Shown: positions 18,496-28,526, counted from the first letter of the stretch. The stretch is 64,000 nucleotides of DNA from Pseudomonadota bacterium (GCA_020161695.1 JAIUOO010000005.1:62001-126000), one strand, 5' to 3'. The notes: generated by a model not told the origin, from the letters alone. Made by a program: numbers and translations.

Positions 18496-20202
18496 ATGCG
18501 GCGGGGCGTGTCGGCCGCAGGCGCATGGTTCGGGGAAAGACTGGCGGGGCTGAGGCTCGCCGCCGCCGCGCGCTATCGCGCCCTCTGGTCGCGCCCGATC
18601 AGTCTCGCCATGATCCAGATGCGCGTCGGCCGGACGCCGTCGCCCGGCATCCTGCTCGTGCCGCAGGATCTGAGGACCGCCGATCCCGTGCGGGCCGACG
18701 AGATCATGGCCGGCGTCAACGTCTTCGCCGGCCGGATCGTCACGGCGGCCGATCCCTTCGCGGCCGAGGCGCCGACACCGGAATGGGCCGAGGCGCTGGC
18801 GAGCTTCGGCTGGTTGCGCCACCTGCGCGCGGCCGGCACGCCGGAAGCGGCCGAGACCGGTCGCCGTCTCATCCTCGCCTATCTCGACCGCGGCGACATC
18901 GGCCGGCCCGCCGATGAGGCGCCCGCCATCGCCGCCGAACGCATCCGGGCCTGGCTCGCGGCCTCCGGCCTGTTGCTGGCAGGTGGCGACGGCCTGTTCT
19001 ACCGGCGATTTTCGCGCGCGCTCTGGCGGCAGGTCCGCATGCTCGAAGCCCGCTATCGCGGCGTGCCGCCCGGCGCCGAACGGCTGTCGGTGCTGACGGC
19101 GCTGGTCGGGGCCAGCCTCTGCCTCGAAGGCGAGGCGAGGCTGCTGGCCTGGGCCGCGAAGCGCCTCGACCAGGAGCTCGGCCGGCAGATCCTCGCCGAT
19201 GGCGGCCATGTCAGCCGCGATCCCGGCGTGCTGGTGCCGCTGGTGCTCGACCTCCTGCCGCTGCGCCAGCTGTTCTCCGCGCGCAACGAGACGCCGCCGG
19301 CGGCGATCCTCACCGCGGTCGACCGGCTGATGCCGATGATCCGCTTCTTCCAGCTCGGCGACGGTTCGCTCGCCCGCTTCAACGGCATGGGGCCGACCGT
19401 GATCGATCAGGTCGCCACGGCGCTCGTCTATGACGACAGCCGCGGCGTCGCCTCGCCCTCGGCGACCCATAGCGGCTACGAGCGCCTCGGCGCCGGGGAG
19501 ACCGTGGTGATCATCGATGCCGGCGCGCCGCCCGCGCCGGCCTATGCGTCGGCCGCCCATGCCGGCTGCCTGGCGCTGGAACTGTCCTCCGCGCGGCAGC
19601 TGATCGTGATGAATTGCGGCGCGCCGGCCATCCACCGCGCGGCCTGGCGGGACGAGGCCCGCAAGACCGCGGCGCATTCGACGGTCACCGTCGCCGACCG
19701 CTCCTCCGCCACCGTCCTGCGCTCCGGCGGCGCGCTGATCGCCGGGCCGCGCGGCGTCACGGCAAGGCGCAGCGGACTGGCGCTGGCGACCGCCCATGAC
19801 GGCTATGGGCCGCGGCTCGGCATCGTCCATGCCCGCAACCTCCGCCTCAGCGAGACCGGCGACCGGCTGCACGGCGAGGATGTCGTCGACGGGCCGGACT
19901 GTCCCTATGTCGCGCGCTTCCACCTGCATCCGGTGATCCAGCCGATCCCGACCGAAAGCGCCCGCTCGATCCTGTTGCGCCTGCCGAACGGCGAGGCCTG
20001 GCAGTTCTCGGCGAGCGTGCCGGTCGCGGTCGAGGAGAGCATCGCCCTCGCCATGCCCGAGGGGCCGCGCCGCAGCCTGCAACTCGCCGTGGCGGTCGCC
20101 TCGTCCGCCGAGACGCCCCGGCTGGTCTGGCAGTTCCAGCGCTTCGCCCGGATCACGCGATCGTCGGACGAGCCGCCCTTGGAGCCAGAACTTCCGCTCT
20201 GA
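18496..20202 (+). CDS. Heparinase II/III family protein
   Basis: 568 aa. The N-terminal half is helical with P-Q-D-L-R-T-A-D-P and F-G-W-L-R-H-L-R, the conserved entry of the bacterial heparinase II/III family; the C-terminal half (about 300-540) is the beta-rich heparinase II/III-like domain, with G-D-G-S-L-A-R-F-N-G and A-H-S-T-V-T-V motifs. Family members are polysaccharide lyases, but in Hyphomicrobiales this gene is a conserved neighbour of purH and its substrate is unknown. No signal peptide is evident. The start at 18496 is the first ATG next to the conserved region; an alternative ATG at 18412 would add 28 residues. Confidence 0.88.
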   Translation: MRRGVSAAGAWFGERLAGLRLAAAARYRALWSRPISLAMIQMRVGRTPSPGILLVPQDLRTADPVRADEIMAGVNVFAGRIVTAADPFAAEAPTPEWAEALASFGWLRHLRAAGTPEAAETGRRLILAYLDRGDIGRPADEAPAIAAERIRAWLAASGLLLAGGDGLFYRRFSRALWRQVRMLEARYRGVPPGAERLSVLTALVGASLCLEGEARLLAWAAKRLDQELGRQILADGGHVSRDPGVLVPLVLDLLPLRQLFSARNETPPAAILTAVDRLMPMIRFFQLGDGSLARFNGMGPTVIDQVATALVYDDSRGVASPSATHSGYERLGAGETVVIIDAGAPPAPAYASAAHAGCLALELSSARQLIVMNCGAPAIHRAAWRDEARKTAAHSTVTVADRSSATVLRSGGALIAGPRGVTARRSGLALATAHDGYGPRLGIVHARNLRLSETGDRLHGEDVVDGPDCPYVARFHLHPVIQPIPTESARSILLRLPNGEAWQFSASVPVAVEESIALAMPEGPRRSLQLAVAVASSAETPRLVWQFQRFARITRSSDEPPLEPELPL

Positions 20203-20205
20203 CGA

Positions 20206-20223
20206 CAAGGAATATTATCCTTG
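20206..20223 (+). terminator. Small hairpin after heparinase-like gene
   Basis: CAAGGA / TCCTTG, 6-bp arms with a 6-nt AT loop, 3 nt after the stop codon. It is too short and lacks a T-run, so it is only a weak terminator candidate. The rest of the 258-bp gap before purH shows no clear promoter or gene. Confidence 0.25.
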
Positions 20224-20460
20224 CAAGCGTAACGCTGCTGCGGTATGATTTGGGTATGTTCGGTCAGTGCGCGCCAGTCGATGGCGACGCAGGATCGCGC
20301 GGCCTCAGTCCCGCCGCCGGGCGTGGAATGCCCCGATAATCCCATCATGATCGCCCTGTCGGCAGTTCCGGCCGCCGGCCGGCCATGCTAAGGCGCGCGT
20401 GACATTTCGACCCATTGCGCCTGCCGCCCGAGCGCGGAGCGCCTGCCGGAGCCAGCCGCC

Positions 20461-22065
20461 TTGTCCAGCCAGCCGAACCGCCCGATCGCCCGCGCCCTCC
20501 TGTCCGTCTCGGACAAGGCCGGCATCGTCGACTTCGCCCGGGAACTCGCCGGCCTCGGCGTGGCCCTGGTCTCGACCGGCGGCACCTACAAGACGCTCAG
20601 GGATGCCGGCCTCGCCGTCACCGAGGTGGCGGAGCTCACCGGCTTCCCCGAAATGATGGACGGCCGGGTGAAGACGCTGCATCCCAAGGTCCATGGCGGC
20701 CTGCTGGCCATTCGCGGCAATGCCGAGCACGAGGGCGCGGCGAGCGCCCACGGCATCCTGCCGATCGACCTTCTGGTGGTGAATCTCTATCCGTTCGAGG
20801 CGACCATCGCCCGCTCCGCGCCGTGGGATGACACGATCGAGAACATCGACATCGGCGGCCCCGCCATGATCCGCGCGGCCTCCAAGAACCACGACGCGGT
20901 GACCGTCGTCGTCGACAATGCTGATTATGCCGCCGTCATCGATGCGATGAAAGCGAATGCCGGCGCGACCACGCTGGACCTTCGCCGCCGCCTCGCCGCC
21001 AAGGCCTATTCGCGCACGGCGGCCTATGACGCGGCCATCTCCAACTGGCTGTTCGACGAGCTCGGCGAGACCTCGACCGCCTACCGCGCCTTCGGCGGCA
21101 CGCTGGCGCAGGGGCTGCGCTACGGCGAGAACCCGCACCAGTGGGCGGCATTCTACAAGACGCCCCACAGCGCGACACAACGGCCGGGCGTCGCCACCGC
21201 CAGCCAGTTGCAGGGCAAGGAACTCTCCTACAACAACCTCAACGACACCGACGCCGCCTACGAGCTGGTCGGCGAGTTCGACCCGGCGCGCACGGCGGCC
21301 GTCGCGATCATCAAGCACGCCAATCCCTGCGGCGTCGCCGAGGGCGACAGCCTCGTCGCGGCTTACGAGAAGGCGCTGGCCTGCGACCCGGTCTCGGCCT
21401 TCGGCGGCATCGTGGCGCTGAACCGCACGCTCGATGCGGAAGCCGCCCGGAAGATCGTCGAGATCTTCACCGAGGTGATCATCGCGCCCGACGCGACCGA
21501 GGAAGCCCGCGCCATCGTCGCCGCCAAGAAGAACCTGCGCCTGCTGGTGGCCGGCGGCCTGCCCGACCCGCACGCGGCGGGCATCATGGTCAAGACGGTT
21601 GCCGGCGGCCTGCTGGTGCAGTCGCGCGACAATGCGATCGTCGACGCCATGGACCTGAAGGTGGTGACCAGGCGCGCGCCGAGCGAGCGCGAGCTGATCG
21701 ACCTGAAATTCGCCTTCCGCGTCGCCAAGCACGTCAAGTCCAACACCATCGTCTATGCCAGGGACGGCGCGACGGTGGGCATCGGCGCCGGCCAGATGAG
21801 CCGGGTCGATTCCGCGCGCATCGCGGCCCGCAAGGCCGAGGACGCGGCGCAGGCAGGCGGCTGGACGACGCCGCTGACCAGGGGTTCGGTGGTCGCTTCC
21901 GACGCCTTCTTCCCCTTCGCGGACGGCCTGCTGGCCGCCGTCGATGCGGGCGCCACCGCCGTCATCCAGCCGGGCGGCTCGATGCGCGACAAGGAGGTCA
22001 TCGACGCGGCCGACGCCGCGGGCCTCGCCATGGTGTTCACGGGAACGCGCCACTTCCGGCACTGA
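20461..22065 (+). CDS. purH: Bifunctional AICAR formyltransferase / IMP cyclohydrolase
   Basis: Catalyses the last two steps of de novo IMP synthesis in the cytoplasm. The 534 residues match the usual length. The N-terminal MGS-like cyclohydrolase domain (about 1-200) begins [11 protein letters not shown] and contains S-T-G-G-T-Y-K-T and [13 protein letters not shown]; the formyltransferase domain (about 205-534) has [16 protein letters not shown] and the C-terminal F-F-P-F-A-D-G and Q-P-G-G-S-M-R-D. The start is a TTG at 20461 with GGAG 9 nt upstream; no in-frame ATG precedes the conserved domain. Confidence 0.97.
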   Translation: MSSQPNRPIARALLSVSDKAGIVDFARELAGLGVALVSTGGTYKTLRDAGLAVTEVAELTGFPEMMDGRVKTLHPKVHGGLLAIRGNAEHEGAASAHGILPIDLLVVNLYPFEATIARSAPWDDTIENIDIGGPAMIRAASKNHDAVTVVVDNADYAAVIDAMKANAGATTLDLRRRLAAKAYSRTAAYDAAISNWLFDELGETSTAYRAFGGTLAQGLRYGENPHQWAAFYKTPHSATQRPGVATASQLQGKELSYNNLNDTDAAYELVGEFDPARTAAVAIIKHANPCGVAEGDSLVAAYEKALACDPVSAFGGIVALNRTLDAEAARKIVEIFTEVIIAPDATEEARAIVAAKKNLRLLVAGGLPDPHAAGIMVKTVAGGLLVQSRDNAIVDAMDLKVVTRRAPSERELIDLKFAFRVAKHVKSNTIVYARDGATVGIGAGQMSRVDSARIAARKAEDAAQAGGWTTPLTRGSVVASDAFFPFADGLLAAVDAGATAVIQPGGSMRDKEVIDAADAAGLAMVFTGTRHFRH

Positions 22066-22112
22066 CCAAGGCGCACTACATTGCGGCGGGCGACGACGGA
22101 GACCTGACCTTC

Positions 22113-22496
22113 ATGCTGCTCGCAACCACGCCGACCATCGAGGGCGGCCGCATCATCCGCTACAACGGTATCGTGACCGGCGAGGTGATCCTCGGCGCCA
22201 ACATATTCCGCGACTTCTTCGCCTCGATCCGCGACATCGTCGGCGGCCGGGCCGGCTCCTACGAGAACGTGCTGCGGGACGGCCGCACCACGGCCTTCCA
22301 GGAAATGATGCAGGAGGCGCAGCGGCTCGGCGCCAATGCCATCGTGGGCGTCGACATCGACTACGAGACGCTCGGCAAGTCGATGCTCATGGTCTCCGTC
22401 TCCGGAACGGCCGTGACGGTCGAGATGATGATGCAGCAGGCGGCGGCGCCCCAGCCCGGCTACGGCGGCTCCGTGCCGCCGTGGGGACAGAGATAG
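22113..22496 (+). CDS. YbjQ family (UPF0145) protein
   Basis: 127-aa protein of the YbjQ/UPF0145 family. Recognisable parts are T-T-P-T-I-E-G near the start, the region [12 protein letters not shown] and the helix [21 protein letters not shown]. The family forms a pentameric or decameric ring fold and has been called heavy-metal-binding by similarity, without a demonstrated function. ATG at 22113 with GGAG 11 nt upstream. It follows purH by 47 bp on the same strand and may be cotranscribed. The last residues are Gln/Pro/Gly-rich. Confidence 0.9.
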   Translation: MLLATTPTIEGGRIIRYNGIVTGEVILGANIFRDFFASIRDIVGGRAGSYENVLRDGRTTAFQEMMQEAQRLGANAIVGVDIDYETLGKSMLMVSVSGTAVTVEMMMQQAAAPQPGYGGSVPPWGQR

Positions 22497-22515
22497 TCGG
22501 GGCGGGCGGCAGCCT

Positions 22516-23915
22516 TCAGGCCGCCGCCGACCGCTCGACCTTCACCGTCATCAGGATCGAAGCGCCGATCGCGAACATCACCACCAGCACGCCGAGGCCG
22601 GCACGCTGGTCGTTGAAGGCGAGCGTCATGACGCTGGCGAGGAACGGCCCGACGAAGGCGGTCACCTTGCCGGACAGCGCGAACAGGCCGAAGAACTGGC
22701 CGATGCGCTCGCGCGGCGCGAGCCGGCAGAGCAGCGAGCGCGAGGCCGCCTGCAACGGTCCGGCGGCCGCCCCGATCAGTCCGCCGAGGACGAGATAGAC
22801 CTGCTCCGGCACGGTGGTGAAGAAGCCGTCGCCGGGCACCGGCGGCCTGGTCGGGAAGATGAAGAAGACGTGGTCGCGGCCGATCATCAGGATGGTGATG
22901 ACCGCGAAGGACAGGAAGCCGATCGAGGCGAGGATCACCGTCTTCGAGCCGATGGCGTCGTCCAGCCGGCCGCCGAGCAACGCGCCGGCCGTGCCGGTAA
23001 TGGTCAGCAGGATGCCGAACAGGCCGATCTCGATGGTGGTCCAGCCGAACACGCCGGCCGCGTAGATGCCGCCGAGCGCGAACAGCGCGATCAGCCCGTC
23101 CTGATAGATCATGTTGGCGATCAGGAAGGTCATCACCCGCTTGTACTGGCGCACCTCCAGGATCGTCGCCCTGAGGCTCGAGACGCCGGAGCGCATCGCA
23201 TCCTTCATGCCCATCTTCGCCGGCACGTCGGGCGTGAACAGGAACAAGGGGATGACGAAGACGAGGAACCAGAGCGCCGTCAGCGGGCCGGCCGCGCGGT
23301 CGCCCTCGCGCGCGAGCGGGTCGAGGCCGAACAGCGGGTTGAGCCCGATCAGCGTCTTGCCCGTCTCGGGCTGCCGACGAGGAAGCCGAGCATCAGGATC
23401 AGCGAGGTCATGCCGCCGACATAGCCGATGGCCCAGCCGAGCCCGGAGAGCCGGCCGATCCGATCCGGCGAGACAAGACTGGGCATCATCGAATTGTTGA
23501 AGACCGTGGCGAATTCCGCGCCGATCGTCGCCAGCACGAAGCCGATCAGGACGATGGCGATCGTCTCCGGCACGCCCGGCCGGCCGAACCACAGCATTGC
23601 CGAGCCGAGGATGAGCACGAGGCCGAAGGCGGCGATCCACGGCTTGCGCCGCCCCGAAGCGTCCGCGATGGCGCCGAGCAGCGGCGACAGGATAGCGATG
23701 GCGACGCCGGCGGCGCTGGTGGCAAAGCCCCACATGGCCTGCCCTTCCACCGGATTGCTCGCGATGGCGCTGGCGAAGAACGGCGCATAGACGAAGGTGT
23801 TGATGATGGTGAAATAGGGCTGGGCGGCCCAGTCGAACAGCACCCAGCCGACGACGGCGGAGCGCTTGGCCGGCCTCGTCGCGGCTTCGTCCGGGGGAGA
23901 CGCGGTGGGTATCAT
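22516..23915 (-). pseudogene. MFS transporter, UMF1/Atg22-like, interrupted by a frameshift
   Basis: Two overlapping frames together make one 12-helix MFS transporter. The N-terminal part starts at 23915 and reads W-V-L-F-D-W-A-A-Q-P-Y-F through G-M-T-S-L-I-L-M-L-G-F-L-V-G-S-P, then meets a stop at 23349. The C-terminal half continues in the other frame from about 23368 (E-T-G-K-T-L-I-G-L-N-P-L-F-G-L-D) to 22516. Adding one base in the GGG/CCC run at 23368-23370 restores a continuous protein of about 465 aa. Codon use stays normal on both sides, so the event is recent, or is a sequencing error. UMF1 proteins are permease-like, with unknown bacterial substrates. It converges on ybjQ. Confidence 0.85.
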
Positions 23916-24018
23916 GGTGCCAAGCTAGGCGCCCTTCGCCGTTCGGTTGAAGCGACATTCGCCGCCGTGGTTACCGGATACTGCATGTGGAATGTTGCGG
24001 GCAGACGCCACGAAGCGG

Positions 24019-24582
24019 TCATTCGGGCCAGCGCGTCAGCGGCTCTGGACCATCGGACGGGGTGCGGCCGACATTCAGGACATAGGCAAGAAGCGTGTAG
24101 ATGCCGATCATGGCGGGTATCTCCACCGCGCCCTGCTCGCCGTAGCGGGCGACGATCCGCCCGTAGGTGACATCGGACCAGCGGCGCGTCGCGATCAGTT
24201 CGGCGACCGAATCGTGGATCAGCGCCTCCTCGTCGGTCATCCCCTCGGGCCGGCGGCCATCGGCGACCGCCGCAAGGATGGCGGGAGCGACGCCGGCCTT
24301 CTCGGCCTCGCGGACATGGACGGACCACTCGAACTGCTGGGAGAAGGACCGTGCGACCTGGCAGATCGCCAGCTCCTTGAGGTTCTCCGGCAGGCAGGAG
24401 CCGTAGCGCAGCCGCCGCCCGAGCGCCTCGACGTCGAGCATGACCTGCGGCGAGCGCAGCAGCGGCGCATAGGGCCCGAACGGCTCCACGCCGCGCCGCG
24501 CGCGGAAATCGGCTGCCGCGGCCTTCTGGTCGGGGCTATAGGCCGAGGGCGGGATCGGCGGCATGCGGTCGGGGGCGGCCAT
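24019..24582 (-). CDS. Carboxymuconolactone decarboxylase (CMD/AhpD-like) family protein
   Basis: 187-aa helical protein of the CMD fold. The core (about 55-160) has L-K-E-L-A-I-C-Q-V-A-R and the helix pair around F-E-W-S-V-H-V-R-E-A-E-K-A-G-V, followed by Y-T-L-L-A-Y-V-L-N near the end. The AhpD C-x-x-C redox pair is absent, so a peroxidase-reductase role is unlikely; members of this subgroup are annotated as CMD-like without known reaction. It is the last minus-strand gene before the plus-strand ggt, 159 bp away. Confidence 0.85.
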   Translation of the reverse strand: MAAPDRMPPIPPSAYSPDQKAAAADFRARRGVEPFGPYAPLLRSPQVMLDVEALGRRLRYGSCLPENLKELAICQVARSFSQQFEWSVHVREAEKAGVAPAILAAVADGRRPEGMTDEEALIHDSVAELIATRRWSDVTYGRIVARYGEQGAVEIPAMIGIYTLLAYVLNVGRTPSDGPEPLTRWPE

Positions 24583-24741
24583 GGCGGCTTTCAGGCTGGA
24601 CTTTACGGCAAAGTGACCGACTCAATTGGAGCGGTCAGGCCATCATGGCGCGCGACAGGCGGTTGCCAAGGGGCGCGAATGCAACGGGGCCATCCGCTTT
24701 CCGGCCTGATCGTATCGACCAGCAATGTGGTGAGACGCACG

Positions 24742-26505
24742 ATGAACGAACGGATGCGCCGATGGCCGGCAATGGCGACTGCCATGCTCGCCGCCTTCAT
24801 CCTGGCGGCCGCTCCGGCCGCCGCCCAGCAGCCGCCACCGCCGGCGGCCTGGCCGATCATCTCGGACGCCGCCCGCATCCACCCCGCGCTTGCGCCGAGG
24901 GGCATGGTGGCGAGCCAGGAGGCGATCGCCACACGCGTCGGCGTCGACATCCTCCGGCGCGGCGGCAATGCGGTGGATGCGGCGGTCGCGGTCGGCTTCG
25001 CCCAGGCGGTGACGCTGCCGCGCGCCGGCAATATCGGCGGTGGCGGCTTCATGCTGGTCCATCTCGCCGAGCGGGGCGAGACGATTGCCATCGACTACCG
25101 CGAGACCGCGCCCGCAGCCTCCACGCCGACCATGTTCCTCGGTGCCAATGGCGAGCCCGATCCGCTGATGTCGCGCGATTCGGGGCTTGCGGCGGGCGTG
25201 CCGGGCACTGTCGCCGGCCTTGCCGAGGCTCACCGGCGCTACGGTTCGGGACGTTTCTCGCTGGCGCAGCTAATCCAGCCGGCGATCGATCTCGCGCGCG
25301 ACGGCATCATCGTCGACGAGGACCTCGCCGATTCGCTGCCGCGCGCCGCCGCCCGGCTCGGCCGCTTCCCGGCGTCGCGCCGGATCTTCCTGAAGGCCGA
25401 CGGCACGGCCCCCGCCCGTGGCGACCGGCTGGTGCAGGCCGATCTCGCGCGCTCGCTGGAGGCGATCGCCCAGCGCGGCCCGGCCGGCTTCTACGAGGGA
25501 ACGACGGCGGAGCGGATCGTCGCGGCGCTCGCCGCCCATGGCGGCATCATGACGGCGCAGGACTTCCAGGCCTACCGCCCGGTGATCCGCGAGGTCGTGC
25601 GCGGCACCTACAGGGGCTATGCCATCGCCTCCATGCCCCCGCCGTCCTCCGGCGGCGTCCACCTCGTCCAGCTCCTCAACCTGCTGGAGCCGCTGAATCT
25701 CGGCGCGAAGGGCCACAACAGCGCCGAGACCATCCACCTGATGGCCGAGGCGATGAAACTCGCCTATGCCGACCGCGCGCAATATCTCGGCGACCCCGAC
25801 AGCGTCGCCGTGCCGGTGCGCGGGCTCACCTCGAAGGCCTATGCCGACCGCCTGCGGCCGCTGATCGATCCGGCGCGCGCCCGGCCCTCGGCCGACATCC
25901 GCCCCGGCGACCCCGCGCCGCACGAGGGCGAGCAGACCACGCATTTCTCGGTGGTCGACCAGTGGGGCAATGCGGTCGCCAACACCTATACGCTGAACTT
26001 CTCCTACGGCCTCGGTCTCGTCGCCGAGGGCACCGGCATCCTCCTGAACAACGAGATGGACGATTTCGCCGCCAAGGCCGGGGCGACCAACGCCTTCGGG
26101 CTGGTGCAGGGCGCGGCCAATCTGCCGGGACCGGGCCGCCGGCCGCTGTCGTCGATGACGCCGACCATCCTGTTCCGCGACGGCAAGGTTGCGATGGTGA
26201 CGGGATCGCCGGGCGGCAGCCGCATCATCACCATCACGCTGCAGACGATCCTCAACGTCATCGACCACCGCATGAACGTCGCCGAGGCGGTCATCGCCCC
26301 GCGCGTCCATCACCAGTGGCTGCCCGACGCCATCGACGCCGAGGGCGGCATTTCGCCGGACACGCTGCGGCTGCTGGCCGAGCGCGGCCACCGCATCACC
26401 CCTCGCCCGGCCTTCGGCAACGTCAATGCCATCATGGCGGTGCCGGGCGGCTGGGCCGGCGCCGCCGATACCCGGCAGCGCGGCACGCTGGCGGCGGGGC
26501 ACTGA
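24742..26505 (+). CDS. ggt: Gamma-glutamyltransferase
   Basis: Ntn-fold enzyme of 587 aa that cleaves or transfers the gamma-glutamyl group of glutathione and related peptides, normally in the periplasm after autoprocessing. A signal peptide ends near A-A-A-Q-Q. Early motifs A-S-Q-E-A-I-A-T and G-G-N-A-V-D-A-A-V-A, then the processing site E-Q-T-T-H-F-S with predicted nucleophile Thr399, giving large and small subunits of about 398 and 189 residues. Further motifs are L-L-N-N-E-M-D-D-F and P-L-S-S-M-T-P-T-I. The ATG at 24742 is chosen as the first one before the signal; another lies 4 codons later. Confidence 0.95.
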   Translation: MNERMRRWPAMATAMLAAFILAAAPAAAQQPPPPAAWPIISDAARIHPALAPRGMVASQEAIATRVGVDILRRGGNAVDAAVAVGFAQAVTLPRAGNIGGGGFMLVHLAERGETIAIDYRETAPAASTPTMFLGANGEPDPLMSRDSGLAAGVPGTVAGLAEAHRRYGSGRFSLAQLIQPAIDLARDGIIVDEDLADSLPRAAARLGRFPASRRIFLKADGTAPARGDRLVQADLARSLEAIAQRGPAGFYEGTTAERIVAALAAHGGIMTAQDFQAYRPVIREVVRGTYRGYAIASMPPPSSGGVHLVQLLNLLEPLNLGAKGHNSAETIHLMAEAMKLAYADRAQYLGDPDSVAVPVRGLTSKAYADRLRPLIDPARARPSADIRPGDPAPHEGEQTTHFSVVDQWGNAVANTYTLNFSYGLGLVAEGTGILLNNEMDDFAAKAGATNAFGLVQGAANLPGPGRRPLSSMTPTILFRDGKVAMVTGSPGGSRIITITLQTILNVIDHRMNVAEAVIAPRVHHQWLPDAIDAEGGISPDTLRLLAERGHRITPRPAFGNVNAIMAVPGGWAGAADTRQRGTLAAGH

Positions 26506-26508
26506 GGG

Positions 26509-26541
26509 CCGGGATCACGCCTGCCGGCGACCCGATCCCGG
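26509..26541 (+). terminator. Hairpin after ggt
   Basis: CCGGGATC / GATCCCGG, 8-bp arms around 17 nt that contain a second small GC hairpin, 3 nt after the ggt stop codon. No T-run follows, so termination is only likely, not certain. Confidence 0.45.
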
Positions 26542-26595
26542 GAACGTGATGACCGCAGGAGCGGCGACGACGCATCGGGGCATGCCGAGCAGTTG

Positions 26596-26640
26596 CCTCG
26601 TGTCACGAGGTATCGTAACACGAGGTATCGCGACACGATG
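26596..26640 (+). repeat. Inverted repeat overlapping 15-bp tandem repeats
   Basis: CCTCGTG-T-CACGAGG (26596-26610) is a perfect dyad. Its right arm starts a tandem array of 15-bp units at 26604-26618 and 26619-26633 sharing CACGAGGTATCG, with a partial third unit CACGATGG at 26634. It lies 58 bp before the serine hydrolase start, where an operator would be expected. Confidence 0.6.
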
Positions 26641-26697
26641 GAGCGATGCCTCGCCAATGCCGTTGCGGCGGGCCTCTCCCGGACAAGGGAATACCGA

Positions 26698-28008
26698 ATG
26701 CGCCCGCGCTCTCTTCTCATGGCCGCCGCAGCCGCGGCCCTGCTTGCCATCGCCCCGCTGCCCGCCCTCGCCCAGCCGGCCCCGCCCCGCCTGCCGCCGC
26801 CGGAGGCGACCGACCCGGTCGCGCTGGGGATCATGGCGGGGTCGCCGCCGGCGGCGAACCGGCGCGTCAATCTCGCCAACCTGCTCGCCTATCCCAACCC
26901 GCGCTGGGGCTTCCACCACATGCGCGAACTGGCGCCCTCGCGGGCGGTGTCGTCAGCCGGCAAGCCGGTCCGGCCGCTGGCCACGGCACAGGCCACGCTC
27001 GACGGGGTGACGCTCGACGACGGCGCGGGCAACCGGGTCAGCCTCGCCGATTGGCAGAAGAACACCTACACCGACGGGCTGATCGTCCTGCATAATGGCC
27101 GGGTCGTGCTGGAGACCTACCATGCGGGAATGCAGCCGTCCGACGCCCATGCGCTCTGGTCGCTGAGCAAATCCTTCGTCGGCCTGTTGACGGCAATGCT
27201 GGTCCACGAGGGCAGGATCGACCGGCAGGCGCCGGTCTCGCGCTACCTGCCGGAACTCGCCGGCACGGCCTGGGGCGAGGCGACGATCCAGCAGACGCTC
27301 GACATGACGACGGGCGCCGCCTACTCGGAAATCTTCACCGACCCCGCCTCGGAAGTCTTTCGCTACCTGTTCGCCACCGGCCTCGTGCCGCCGCCGGCCA
27401 ACTATCCCGGCCCGCGCATTCTCTATGACTATCTGCCGACGGTGGCCGCGCGCGGCGAGCACGGCGCGGGCTTCGCCTACAAGAGCGTCGACACCGAGGT
27501 GCTCGGCTGGGTGATCCGCCGCGTGACCGGCAAGGATGTCGCCACCCTGCTGTCCGAGCGCGTCTGGCGGCGGCTCGGCGCCGAGGGCGATGCCTACTAC
27601 CTGCTCGACCCCGCCGGCACGACGATTTCCAGCATCGGCTTCAACGCCACCCTGCGCGACCTCGCCCGGTTCGGCGAGATGATCCGCAACGGCGGCAAGG
27701 TCGGCGACACCCAGGTGGTGCCGGCCGCGGTGATCGCCGAGATTCGCCGGGGCGGCGATCCCGCCAAGTTCCGGGCCGCCAGCCAGACCGTCCGCGACGG
27801 CTATTCCTACCGCAACCAGTGGTGGATCGCCCACGATCCGGACGGCACGTTCGAGGCCAAGGGCCTGCACGGCCAGCACATCCACATCAATCCCGCGGCC
27901 GGGCTGGTGGTGGTCAAGCTGTCGTCGCATCCGATCGGCAACACGATCTTCACGCATGTACAGGACCGCGCCGCCTTCCGGGCGCTCGCGAGCACGCTCC
28001 GGCGGTGA
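26698..28008 (+). CDS. Serine hydrolase, beta-lactamase/NylB-like
   Basis: Exported serine hydrolase of 436 aa in the class C beta-lactamase/6-aminohexanoate-dimer hydrolase superfamily. A clear signal peptide ends near P-A-L-A-Q. The catalytic S-x-x-K is S155-L-S-K158 in L-W-S-L-S-K-S-F; the second motif is Y-K-S in F-A-Y-K-S-V-D-T-E-V-L-G, as in NylB-like members; H-G-Q-H near the end corresponds to the third motif. The start has AAGGGA 7 nt upstream. It likely acts on amide or ester bonds in the periplasm; a true beta-lactamase role is not indicated. It follows ggt on the same strand but is separated from it by a hairpin and repeats. Confidence 0.9.
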   Translation: MRPRSLLMAAAAAALLAIAPLPALAQPAPPRLPPPEATDPVALGIMAGSPPAANRRVNLANLLAYPNPRWGFHHMRELAPSRAVSSAGKPVRPLATAQATLDGVTLDDGAGNRVSLADWQKNTYTDGLIVLHNGRVVLETYHAGMQPSDAHALWSLSKSFVGLLTAMLVHEGRIDRQAPVSRYLPELAGTAWGEATIQQTLDMTTGAAYSEIFTDPASEVFRYLFATGLVPPPANYPGPRILYDYLPTVAARGEHGAGFAYKSVDTEVLGWVIRRVTGKDVATLLSERVWRRLGAEGDAYYLLDPAGTTISSIGFNATLRDLARFGEMIRNGGKVGDTQVVPAAVIAEIRRGGDPAKFRAASQTVRDGYSYRNQWWIAHDPDGTFEAKGLHGQHIHINPAAGLVVVKLSSHPIGNTIFTHVQDRAAFRALASTLRR

Positions 28009-28024
28009 CCGGATCCGGCCGTCG

Positions 28025-28054
28025 GCTGACAGGCTGCTGCCAGAGCCTGTCAGC
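28025..28054 (+). terminator. Hairpin after serine hydrolase gene
   Basis: GCTGACAGGCT / AGCCTGTCAGC, perfect 11-bp arms with an 8-nt loop, 17 nt after the stop codon. There is no T-run, but the stem is long and well placed. Confidence 0.6.
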
Positions 28055-28106
28055 AAGCGCCGTCGGGATCGTTGACGCAGGCAACGTCTGTTCGCACAAT
28101 GTTCTC

Positions 28107-28520
28107 ATGAACAAAGAGCGAATCGGAAATCGGCGGATCATCCACGCCTTCGATGCCGGCAGCCCGTCGGCCCTGGCCGTTTCGGGCCTCGCCTCGCGCT
28201 TTCACGCCTGGCGCGGTGCCTCGGGCCGCCGTTATCTCGCGACCGTCCACGGCGCCGGCGAGGCGCCGGCCTATGAGGGCGCGGTCATCGTTCTCGCCCG
28301 GCGCGAGCCGGACGGAACCCGCCTGGCGGTCTGGGCGGGCCGCGCGCCGCGCACGCCGCGGGCGCTGGCCCGGCTCGCCCAGATGAAGCGGGCCGAGGAG
28401 GTCCATGTCCACCTGATCGCCGAGCGGGACGAGGAACGCGCCGCCGTCGAGGCCGACCTCGTTACCGTGGCGGCAGCCCCGCTCGTGCCGGAGGCGGCGG
28501 GTTTCCTCGCCGCCCCCTGA
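28107..28520 (+). CDS. Hypothetical protein (137 aa)
   Basis: Unrecognised cytoplasmic protein without signal peptide or membrane helix. The central part alternates short strands and Arg-rich turns (L-A-V-W-A-G-R-A-P-R-T-P-R), followed by a helix around A-L-A-R-L-A-Q-M-K-R-A-E-E-V. Third-position GC matches neighbours, supporting real coding. The ATG at 28107 follows an AT-richer stretch that could hold a promoter after the hairpin at 28025-28054. It converges on the terC-like gene with 6 bp between stops. No function is proposed. Confidence 0.65.
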   Translation: MNKERIGNRRIIHAFDAGSPSALAVSGLASRFHAWRGASGRRYLATVHGAGEAPAYEGAVIVLARREPDGTRLAVWAGRAPRTPRALARLAQMKRAEEVHVHLIAERDEERAAVEADLVTVAAAPLVPEAAGFLAAP

Positions 28521-28526
28521 CCGCGA

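Noticed and set aside
23947..24741. N-terminal extension of ggt over about 265 codons
   Set aside because: The extension runs antisense through the CMD-family gene and is not protein-like. A signal peptide at 24742 marks the real start.
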